Origin: Cenococcum geophilum 1.58
Lineage: Eukaryota > Ascomycota > Dothideomycetes > Gloniales > Gloniaceae
Direction of reading: 5' to 3'
Assembly: GCA_001692895.1 (NCBI GenBank)
Contig: KV748202.1
Span: 1,364,001-1,428,000, forward strand
DNA length: 64,000 nt
The notes below the pieces were generated by a model. That model saw only the letters and a program-made list of their open reading frames with translations, had not been told where the DNA came from and made no database searches. The position numbers were made by a program, and so were the translations under genes. Positions 15,168 to 22,984 of this stretch are shown piece by piece. Positions within the stretch are counted from its first letter, which is position 1; each line of letters begins with the position of its first letter.

Positions 15168-15588
15168 TATTACAAACGCTTTAAGTATAATGTTACGACT
15201 ACTTAGAGAGGAGTTAGAAGAAGCTAGTTGGTTAATATAAGCACGGTTTAGGATAGAACCCGTGGAACTATATAATAAGAAATGGTAGCTAAGGTTATAT
15301 AAGGTGCTATGAGAGGAACGTAAGGAACAAAGGGAACTTATATAGCTTATGTATAAGACGTATATTACGTACAAGAAGGATTTTATAGGAGTACGGTTGT
15401 GTATTTAAGAACCCTTAATCCCTACCTAGATAGTTCCTTCCTTATAGTAATTCTTAGAATATAATTAGAGTTAATCTATTAGGCAACTACTCCACTAGTT
15501 ATTATTACGTTGTTAATTTACTTGCAATACCTACATACCTAGCCCATTAATAAGTCTACCGTAGTTTCTACTACAAGGCTTCATTACA
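15168..15588 (+). repeat. E2 3' LTR
   Basis: This is the partner of 7571-7991, with the same length and orientation, and is followed by the second AGTTA. The remaining 15594-15933 is E1 gag-proximal sequence. Confidence 0.93.
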
Positions 15589-15933
15589 AGTTAGTTATTT
15601 TCTTAGCTAGCTTATCTAGCTCCTTTAGGTTAGTAGTATTTAGTAGGACGCTAGTAACCTTACTAAGCTCTTCTTAAGCCTAGGTATATAAGTTAAACTA
15701 GTCTTTAGCATTTGTAGATATCTAATTGTTTTAAGATTCTAAAGGTGGCTTAGATTCTACTAGTATACTTTTAGCGGTTTTGTCTATACTAAATCCTAAG
15801 GCGTTCTACGGTTGTATTGCTAGCGTATTACCGTTAGGTATAGGCGTTGGTTTTCTTTTTAGAGGTATTATAGAAAAATTAAACCGGCTATCCTCCTAAG
15901 GGGATTAGTAAGGATTTAAATATAAGGTAAAAA

Positions 15934-16146
15934 TGTGGATAGGGAGTCTAATAACAGAATAATAGGGTATATTGTATATATAGAGACAAATCCTTAAGGG
16001 AAAAGGAGGAGTCTATATGCGAGGTAGGAAGGGTTTTCCTTAGGCACGTATAGCGCACATGCCTCACGGGCGAGTTACCCCTAAGTTGCCCCGGGGTCGC
16101 CCGTACCTTATAGCTATATAACTATCTACTTAGGTTTTACCTAATA
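15934..16146 (-). repeat. E1 right (5') LTR
   Basis: This is the partner of 1184-1396, of the same 213-bp length and in the same orientation. It starts TGTGGATAGGG and is somewhat less altered than the left LTR. Confidence 0.8.
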
Positions 16147-16394
16147 GTATAATAGAAATTATAAATATTAAACTAATTCTTTTAAGATTTTAAAGTTAAT
16201 TAAATAGATAATATAGTTTTAGATAGAACCTTAAGAAGAGGAGACTTAAGATTAGTCTCTAAAGCTATAGTTACTAGAAGAATCTAGTGTATAGTAGAGA
16301 TTTTAAGTTAAAGTATGTGATTTAATATATATTACGTGTATTAAGCGAGAAAATCCTATATTTATTGTATCTATCGGATAAATCCGGTATCCAA
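16147..16394. other. Unassigned AT-rich DNA
   Basis: The segment lies between the E1 right LTR and the fold-back element. It has no open frame and no repeat partner that I can see in the window. Confidence 0.5.
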
Positions 16395-17421
16395 TAGAAG
16401 TCCGTGCCACCTCGTGCACAGTGCCACCTCTCGCACACCCTTTTCCCATACAAAATCGCAAATTTCTACCCATTATAAAATCGCAACCCCTAGGGCTATT
16501 ATTATAAAATTTTAAATATAGTATATTTAAAGTCCTAGATATATATTTATATATTTATTTTATTATAATCTAATATTAATAAGTAGTTATATAGCTTTAA
16601 AAAATAAAGATTTTAAAAAAAGTTAATATTTCTTTTAAAATTTCTATAATAAAATTACTACTATAGCTATTACTATAAAAATTTAAATATAGTATATTTT
16701 ATAAGTAAACCGTCTATTTAAGTAAACTATTTACTTTATTTTTATTAAAACTATAAAGTAATATCTTAATAACGGCTTAATAATAAACTTTAAATTTTTA
16801 TAATTGGGTTTTCCTATACTATTATACTACTCTATAAAAATATAAGAGTAAAATATATAGTAGTTATTAAGATTAAGTAATTTAGCTTATATTTATAGGC
16901 TAAAATATAGTATCTTTAGAACTATAATATAGATTACTTTTAAATTTTTATAGGGTAATATAATAGTATATAAAAGCCCAATTATAAATTTTTAGAAATT
17001 ATTATTAAGCCATTATTAAGATATTACTTTATAGTTTTAGTAAAATTAAAGTAAATAATTTACTTAAATAGATGGTTTTCTTATAAAATATACTATATAA
17101 TTATAGCTTTATATTATACTTTATTACTTAAATATACTATATTTAAATTTTTATAGTAATAACTATAGTAGTTATTTTATTATATAAATTTTAAAAAAAT
17201 ATTAACTTTTTTAAAATCTTTATTTTTTAAAGCTATATAATTACTTATTAATATTAAATTATAATAAAATAAATATATAAATATATATTTAGGACTTTAA
17301 ATATACTATATTTAAAATTTTATAATAATAGCCCTAGGGGTTGCTATTTTATAAAGGGTAGAAATTTGCGATTTTGTATGGGAAAAGGGTGGCACTGTGC
17401 ACGAGGTGGCACGGACTTCTA
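16395..17421. mobile_element. Fold-back (large palindromic) DNA element
   Basis: Nearly the whole element is one inverted repeat, with two arms of about 450 bp around a centre near 16.86-16.95 kb. The tips read GAAGTCCGTGCCACCTCG on the left and its complement on the right, bounded by TA on both sides, which suggests a TA target duplication of the Tc1/mariner type. The left arm has about 10 bp (TCTCGCACAC) missing from the right arm. There is no coding frame, so it would be non-autonomous. The tips keep CpA and TpG, unlike the neighbouring RIP-altered DNA, while the inside is very AT-rich. The superfamily is inferred from the TA only. Confidence 0.8.
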
Positions 17422-18063
17422 TCGATTTGTTTTAATTCGCTTATCGTAATTTTTGGCCATTCTGTTGCTATACTTGAACAAATCCCGATAGCTATTAATC
17501 GCTATAATAACGAAGTTAAGCGTATTCTCAGCGTCCTAGAGGGCTAGTTAGAAGGGGAGTAATAGTTTATAGGCAACAACTATACCTTCACTAACCTCGC
17601 ATTTGCGACATCTCCCGTGCGGGGCAAGTTTAAGGGGTTTCCCAACGTTAAGCCTAGCATGAACGAATAACATCAAGGCCGTCTTGGGAAAAGGCCATGG
17701 AAACCAGGGCGAAGTTAATAGATGAGCAAGGCTTAACATGGAATGGTATGCCAAAGGGCATCAACAACATTGGCCGAGAATGAGGAGAAGATCAAACGAG
17801 ATGAGAAGCATGAGCTCGAGAAGAGACAGCTCGAGCGTCGAAGAATTAGGATGCCGATCCTTAGCTCACGAAGCATTCTAGCAACTAGAATAAACGCTCA
17901 TTTTTAAGAAATAAAGTGCTACGTTAATTGCACGCTCGTAAACTCTGTCCTGGGGCGCCCCTGTTTGGGTTTAGCGGGACTAGCCTATCCTAAGCGAAAA
18001 GTGCCAAGGCCCGTGATAACCTCTCGTTCTTGCTCCCACCAGCACCTTCCCACTGCTTACTTC
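17422..18063. other. Left edge of the normal-composition island
   Basis: Base composition changes here to a balanced one with ordinary CpA and TpG. The stretch upstream of the 18098 gene holds only short open frames (one is listed separately). The last ~40 bp before the gene are pyrimidine-rich, as is common in fungal promoters. Confidence 0.5.
17743..17907 (+). CDS. Short charged open frame, possible gene remnant
   Basis: The frame runs ATG to TAA and encodes 54 residues. Residues 12-36 are almost entirely Glu, Lys, Arg, Leu and His in a pattern that could form a coiled coil (for example EKRQLERRR). An in-frame stop precedes the ATG closely. It resembles the charged tail of a larger protein, but no domain is recognisable and no upstream exon was found. 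It may be chance or the remnant of a lost gene. Confidence 0.2.
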   Translation: MVCQRASTTLAENEEKIKRDEKHELEKRQLERRRIRMPILSSRSILATRINAHF

Positions 18064-18097
18064 TTCCCCTTTTGCTATTGTTATTCAGCAAACAAAC

Positions 18098-18788
18098 ATG
18101 TCTTCCTTTATGTCTTCCTTTCTCCGGCCTTGGGCTTTCTACTTCTCTCAACCTCGACCACTCAAGGACGATCCCACTGGCAGCCCTTCACACACTGATT
18201 CAGATCACAACCACTTCCTTTCTCTTGCTGACCAGGGCCCTATTGACGTCGCTCCCACCGATATGCCTAACCTCTACGACATACTGTTGTCCGATATTGA
18301 TGAGAAGGCCCTGCATAATGAGATCTCAACCGCACTCGGGTCGGCCTACCTGTCGGAAACGCCATGCCTGACAAGCCCTCTCACCACTGTGGACGGTATT
18401 GTGTTTGGCGGACATAACCGTGTGCTTTTCCCGCTGGTCGTCAGGTTCCCCCGCAAGTCACACTCATATGTTATGCATTTCTTGTATAACAGTGGAAGTC
18501 CCCACACGTTCCTCTCACGAGAAGTATGTGGAGTCCCTAAGCACTTCACTTGTAACCACTAATAACGCTTTCTAGGCATGCGATAAGCTATTTGGAACCA
18601 ACCCGGTTCCAACCAATTTTCTTATTCAGATCAATGGTGGGGACAAAATCATAGTAAACCCGCCGAACGCCAACTCGCATTTTGAGCATGTGAATCTGCT
18701 AGGCACTGATTTTTGTACCTTATCCGAATCAATCGTCACCGTCAATTACAAGGAAAAAATTGCCACCATGCACTTTCCTTCCGATTAA
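18098..18788 (+). CDS. Retropepsin-like (aspartic-protease-fold) protein, two exons
   Basis: Exon 1 is 18098-18523, the intron is 18524-18575 (52 nt: donor GTATGT, branch CTAATAAC, acceptor TAG), and exon 2 is 18576-18788. The product has 212 residues. The first ~55 residues are low in order (Ser, Pro, Asp). Residues ~58-212 look like a single retropepsin-like domain: an active-site-like loop FLYNSGSPHTFLS (128-140), then a strand ending LLGTDF (183-188), the usual second landmark of such domains. The catalytic Asp is Asn131 here (NSG for DTG/DSG), so proteolytic activity is doubtful. Without the splice the frame would stop inside the intron, and splicing joins the two halves of the domain in frame, which supports the model. 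The ATG follows ACAAAC, a good fungal context. The decayed copy at 19413-20629 conserves donor, branch and acceptor. Similar single-domain proteins occur in fungi, and the function is unknown. Confidence 0.7.
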
Positions 18789-19246
18789 TGGGAGTGATAT
18801 TCTCCCCTCTTTAATTTCCAATAAATTGCTAGCATCGATATCCCCAACGTCTTCGAGACAAGCATTAGGTTCTTGCATTCAGCCAGGGGATATGCTCTAC
18901 ATAGCCTTCGACACACCCAACCGATCACTGAACACTAGTTACGCGATAGTATTGGTAACAGTATGTCTACTCACCTTTGTAATTGAACTATTGTTAATAC
19001 AGCCTAGCTCTGCATACATCTGGGGGTCCTTTCTTGTCTGAGGCCTGGTATATAAAATATGGCGTGGATATCCTTGGCCTCCTAGTTAATAACATTAAAC
19101 TGTAGGATCCGACGCAGAATGAAGAAGCGTCTAGGTAGCGTGGTCTAGAATTAGTAACTGTCATAACCCAAAGCAATAAAAATTATCTTATTCGGAATAT
19201 ATCCCATGCTTCACGTGTGATAAATTGTCACATTGTCGTTCATTCC
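18789..19246 (+). other. 3' flank shared by both gene copies
   Basis: About 450 bp after the stop are repeated after the second copy (to 20629), including the shared end ATTGTCGTTC. The duplicated unit is therefore about 1.2 kb (18064-19241) and includes the whole 3' flank. An open frame at 18760-19041 overlaps the real stop in another frame and is not supported by the second copy. Confidence 0.6.
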
Positions 19247-19390
19247 CGTACCATTCCCCAGCTCGTACCGTTCTCCAGTTCGTACCATTCTACAGCTTGT
19301 ACCATTCACTAGCTTGTCTCCCCGTACCATTCCCCAGCTCGTAACATTCCGCCGCTCGTACTATTCCGCACCTTATACCGTTCCAAGGCT
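19247..19390 (+). repeat. 17-bp minisatellite
   Basis: About eight imperfect units of CGTACCATTCCCCAGCT (16-18 bp) are interrupted once by GTCTCCCC. The array lies exactly between the two copies of the retropepsin-like gene unit. The units are degenerate but in phase. Confidence 0.8.
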
Positions 19391-19412
19391 CAAAGCTAGG
19401 GAACGGTATACT

Positions 19413-20629
19413 TTCCCCCTTTGCTATTGTTATTTAGTAACCGCGGCTGTGGCTAACGAACATATTTCCCTCTCTCCGGCCTTGGGCTTTCCACTTCTTT
19501 TAACCTCTACCACTCAAGGACGATCCCACTTGTGACCCTTCACGCACTATTTATCCTTTACACACTGGTTCAGACCACCACCACTACCTTTCCCGTCCGG
19601 ACTCATACCAGGGCCCCATTGACGTCGCTCCCGCTAATATACCGGACCTCTTCGACATACTGTTGTCCGATATTTGATAAGAAGATCCTACAAAACGAAA
19701 TCTCGACCGCACTCGGGTCGGCCTACCTATCGGAAAAGCCACACCTAACAAGGCCTCACACCACCGTGGACGGTATTATGTTTGGCATCCATAATCGTAT
19801 AATTTTTCCGTTAGTTACTAACATCCACAAGTCGCGCTTATATGTAATATATTTCTTGTATAACAGCGGAAGTCCGTTTATATTACTCTCACAAGAAGTA
19901 TATGGAGTCCCTAAGTACTTTACTTGTAACCACTAATAACGCTTTTTAGGCATGCGATAAGCTGTTTAGAAGCAACCCGGTTCCAACTCACTTTATAGCT
20001 TAGATTAATGGCGTGCTTATTAATATAAAACTACCAAATGCCGGCTTATATTTTGAGCACGTAAATCTGCTAGGCGCCAATTCTTGCAACTTACTCCGAA
20101 CAACGGCTAACATTAACTACCTAGAAAAAACTGCTACGATGTACTTTCTCCCTAGTTAAAACGAGTAATTTCTTCCCCTCTTTCTAATAAAATGCTAGCA
20201 TTGATATCCTCAACGTCTCTAAGACAAGTATTAGGTTCTTGCATTTAGCTAGGGGATATGCTCTATATAGCCTTTAATACACCTAACCGATAATTAAATA
20301 CTAGTTACGCGATAGTATTGGCGACAGTATGTCTGCTTACCTTTATAATTAAACTATTGCTAATATGGCCTAGCTCTGCATACCAAAATGCCTAAGAGGC
20401 AACTAGATATCCTCTACCTCTCGTCTAAGACCTTGTACATAAAATATAGCATGGATATCCTTGGCCTCCTAGTTAATAATATTAAACTATAAGATCTAAC
20501 GCAGAATGAAAACGCGTCTAGGCGGTGCGGTCTGGAATTAGTAACTATATTATAGCCCAAAGCAAAAAAATTGTCTTGTTCGGAATATATCCCATGCTTT
20601 ATGTGTGATAAATTGTGACATTGTCGTTC
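19413..20629 (+). pseudogene. Decayed duplicate of the retropepsin-like gene
   Basis: It is a direct copy of 18064-19241. Coding similarity runs from about 19480 to a TAA at 20157-20159. The frame is broken: the region matching residues 60-70 has a stop and shift (GATATTTGATAAG against GATATTGATGAG), and former Gln and Trp codons near 20.0 kb are TAG. The intron donor (GTATAT), branch CTAATAAC and acceptor TAG are still visible, as is the NSG loop. Many changes are RIP-type, but others are not, so the duplication is older than the RIP. It lies 152 bp from the end of the NmrA-like gene and is convergent with it. Confidence 0.8.
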
Positions 20630-20648
20630 TCAGAATCCCTAGGTGCAA

Positions 20649-20670
20649 TTGCCGCCTTTTTTGGCGGCAA
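20649..20670. terminator. GC-rich hairpin in the convergent intergenic gap
   Basis: A perfect 8-bp stem TTGCCGCC/GGCGGCAA closes over a T6 loop, with a third GGCGGCAA-like copy about 15 bp downstream. It lies in the 150-bp space between the 3' ends of the decayed duplicate and the NmrA-like gene. A role in 3'-end formation is a guess. Confidence 0.35.
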
Positions 20671-20780
20671 AACCCTCCAAAAACGGCGGCAAAGGTCCCA
20701 GGACATAGAGTTACTCCGGTAATATCTGCCTGAGTGGGCGGTATATAATTACTAGCTTCATCAACTTTCAAACGCGCCAA

Positions 20781-21854
20781 TTAATACAAGTTATTGAAAT
20801 ATCCGCTGTCATGTAGATAAACCCCAACCTTCGTGAATTCATCCAAATCTTCCTTGGGCAGGCCCAACTTATCATTATCTAACCCTTTTAAGGCCCCATA
20901 ATTACCCGCCTCATCCGGGAAGAACATCCTAGAATACATCAGCTTCGCAAATCCCGTGCGATCTCCACTCTTCATCTGCTCAACTCCCTCCTGGTAGTAC
21001 TGTTTCACAGGAACATTCGTCGTCTTCCAGTCACTGGCGCTCGTGCCAGTCACGCGCAGCACCGACTCAAACATCTCCTTCTGATTAATCGTGAAAGATG
21101 AGACGTAAGCAAACTTATTCCGGAACTGGCTCAAACACGGGCCGTTATCGTTTTCATTTTCAGGAAGCACTTTAAGCGCCAGCATATTGGATACTGAGCG
21201 GCCTGTCTGCGGCCACGTGCTGGTATTGATGCGCATGGTGCCATCGTCAAAGAAAGTCACAGTTCGATTCTTGAAATCGAAGCCGTAGCGGGCGGGCCCA
21301 CCACCGAGGCTGAACTCATACCAGAACCCGCAGGCAATGCCGATCCAGGAGCTCTTTCCTAGTCTCTCGATATGGTCGCGAACGGCCTTTTTCGCTGGGC
21401 CGAACATGGTGTCGCGCCCAACTTCTTCGTTTATACCGTCGCCACCGAATTCGTTGGGGATGACCCATGATACACCAGCTGCAGCTGCGGCTTCCACGAG
21501 TTTACTCTGCGTGTCCGGTGGTGCGGTAACCCCCATAGTAATCACGAGGGCATCTTGGCCTTTAAGGCTTTCGGCTAGGGAGGATGGGGAGTCGTAGTCG
21601 ACCTTCTTCACAGTCACTCCATCGGGGATTTTGTTCGTGCTACCTTCACGTGTGATGGCTGTGATCTTGTGTTTGCCGGCTTTGAGCAATGCTTCAACTA
21701 TGAATTTGCCAGATTGGCCGCCGGCCTGTCATGGATTAGTGGGAAGTATAATCAACGCATGAAATATCATATGTAAACTTACACCAACGATGGCAACATT
21801 CTCGATATGGTTCTTGAAGCCCTGTGACTGCTTGCTGGCGTATTCTTGCGCCAT
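20781..21854 (-). CDS. NmrA/isoflavone-reductase-like NAD(P)-binding oxidoreductase
   Basis: Exon 1 is 21854-21783, the intron is 21782-21726 (57 nt: donor GTAAGT, branch ACTAATC, acceptor CAG), and exon 2 is 21725-20781. The product has 338 residues, a normal length for the family. Exon 1 supplies the N-terminal strand VAIVG and the splice completes the dinucleotide-binding motif GAGGQSGK (24-31), strong support for the start and intron. The Rossmann-fold core runs to about residue 150 and includes the family signature IPNEFG (113-118) and Lys136-Lys137. The C-terminal part holds the substrate-binding region (GFWYEFS, about 157-163). Such proteins are cytosolic NADPH-dependent reductases, or NmrA-type redox sensors without enzyme activity, and the substrate cannot be told. 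Codon use is normal with no RIP damage, so this is a host gene surviving beside decayed repeats. Confidence 0.9.
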
Positions 21855-21978
21855 ACTTAACACACAGGGACTACAGATATGAGATGCAAAGGTCTAGCCA
21901 ATTGAATTCTATGAGTATTGAAATCTGACTAAATCGTATGCCTTGTGTTTTGAAGTTTTCATATGCGCCTGCGTAGAA

Positions 21979-21988
21979 CTTATATATC
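21979..21988 (-). promoter_or_regulatory. Possible TATA box of the NmrA-like gene
   Basis: On the minus strand this reads GATATATAAG, about 125 bp before the ATG at 21854. Distance and sequence are plausible for a fungal core promoter, with no other support. Confidence 0.35.
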
Positions 21989-22227
21989 ACGCACAGCTAA
22001 GTGGACCCTTATGCTAACACACCATCTCTTCATTGTCACGGACTTAAAAGCTAAAGGCCGCTGCCTTGGAGGGAATTAGTAAGTTGAGGGCTTAAATCCT
22101 ACGGACCAAAAAATAAAACGAGCGGATTTAAATGGAGTTTTGCTCATGTTCGGAGGATCGAATGGCGATCTTTGTAAGCTATCAAGATTTTAGGTAAGCC
22201 TGCTCTAGCTCGGTCCTAGGTAGAGAC

Positions 22228-22251
22228 CGACACGCCGACACGCCGACACGC
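22228..22251 (+). repeat. Three tandem copies of CGACACGC
   Basis: These are exact 8-bp repeats, three units, about 375 bp upstream of the NmrA-like gene start. It is a simple repeat of unknown significance. Confidence 0.85.
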
Positions 22252-22273
22252 TTATTTACAGCACCCCGTTCCC

Positions 22274-22367
22274 GTGGTTAGCGTGTTTTGTCAACTTTCC
22301 CCTAAACAGCAAAAATACCAAAATTTCCCCTACAAAAAGGCCGTGCAGGAGTGGCTGCGCTAACCAC
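22274..22367. repeat. Small inverted-repeat unit (MITE-like)
   Basis: Arms GTGGTTAGCG and CGCTAACCAC are perfect 10-bp inverted repeats at the ends of a 94-bp unit. No coding and no target duplication are visible, and no second copy was seen in the window. Confidence 0.4.
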
Positions 22368-22522
22368 CGGAATTGAAGAGATGCTGTAGAGTGAATTGAG
22401 TTCCTCGGATTTCATCCCACATAGACCACCACTCCATATTGCTTGCGAAAGGGTCTTGAATGGCTTATAAGGACAAAACAACCCGGAACAAGTCCACGAC
22501 ACCTTACTTACCTCAGAAGCTC

Positions 22523-22606
22523 AGACCAAGAAATCGATTGTGCGGATATAGGAATATCCGCACCGTCCGCTAAGCTGATTTAGGACGGCAATCGTTTTCT
22601 TGGTCT
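22523..22606. repeat. Family A terminal hairpin
   Basis: Nested inverted repeats occur within 84 bp. AGACCAAGAAA pairs with TTTTCTTGGTCT, CGATTG with CAATCG, GCGGATAT with ATATCCGC around AGGA, and CCGTCC with GGACGG. The same structure, with RIP-type changes, stands at about 48520-48604 at the start of copy 2. It could be a transposase or replication-protein site, which is inference. Confidence 0.75.
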
Positions 22607-22898
22607 AAGGGACTTTAGCAAGATTTGTAGAAAACCTAAACACAGTTTATATGAGAAGACCTTATTAACTTTAACGAAATTAATCTACCCTCCTACAATA
22701 CCTATCAACATAAAAATTATACCAAATTATAGAGAAAAGCCTACTTTATAAGTTATAAGATCCTTAACTCCTTATACCCACGCGACGTTAAGAGGAAGTT
22801 GCTGCGGCAGAGGCTATAATTCCACCTCTATACTACCGAGCCGCGTAGTAACCACTAACGCTAAACACCTACGCCTACGCCCGCCCTCTCTATAGCTA

Positions 22899-22973
22899 GC
22901 GGATATTTTATCTGCAGATATTCCATCTACGGATATTCTATCTATAAATATTCCGTTTGCGGATATTCTATCT
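22899..22973 (+). repeat. 15-bp iteron array, five units
   Basis: Five contiguous units of GCGGATATTCTATCT occur, with the fourth most diverged. The second family A copy has a single unit at the same place (about 48898-48912). The array lies just upstream of the DUF6589-like frame. Confidence 0.85.
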
Positions 22974-22984
22974 ACTAGTTAGAC

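Larger units (their letters stand above)
7571..15588 (+). mobile_element. Ty3/gypsy chromovirus E2, broken, nested in E1
   Basis: This is a fossil LTR retrotransposon of 8018 bp with 421-bp LTRs at 7571-7991 and 15168-15588. It is flanked by the 5-bp target duplication AGTTA (7566-7570 and 15589-15593), inside the gag region of E1. On the plus strand, gag opens near 8031 and has a zinc-knuckle region around 9.04-9.09 kb. Aspartic protease lies near 11.18 kb, reverse transcriptase at about 11.7-12.3 kb, RNase H at about 12.6-12.9 kb, and integrase with its zinc-binding domain at about 13.2-13.9 kb. A C-terminal chromodomain lies at about 14.29-14.45 kb. The order is that of a chromovirus. It is RIP-altered throughout with many breaks. 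It is younger than E1, since it sits inside it. Confidence 0.92.
1184..16146 (-). mobile_element. Ty3/gypsy chromovirus E1, broken, split by E2
   Basis: This is a fossil LTR retrotransposon with two 213-bp LTRs and its coding strand on minus. A G-rich polypurine tract abuts the left LTR (the C-run at about 1399-1408), so the left LTR is the 3' one. In element order, gag begins near 15.9 kb and continues at about 7.5-6.5 kb. Reverse transcriptase is recognisable around 5.65-5.0 kb, followed by RNase H and integrase. A chromodomain lies at about 2.59-2.46 kb, which makes it a chromovirus. The inside is interrupted by E2. The element is heavily RIP-altered with many breaks. No clear target duplication was found at its ends. 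Confidence 0.85.
21990..22507. other. Right edge of the normal-composition island
   Basis: The DNA has normal composition and holds the two small repeats listed next. A 66-residue open frame on minus (22302-22502) resembles nothing I know. The island ends sharply at about 22508, where family A begins. Confidence 0.5.

Noticed and set aside
17548-17754. 68-residue open frame on minus at the island edge
   Set aside because: No family, no promoter or splice support, and it overlaps the start of another short frame.
18760-19041. 93-residue open frame after the retropepsin-like gene, with a hydrophobic stretch
   Set aside because: It overlaps the real stop in another frame, and the second copy does not keep it open.
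21337-21597. Open frame on plus inside the NmrA-like gene
   Set aside because: It is antisense to a well-supported exon.
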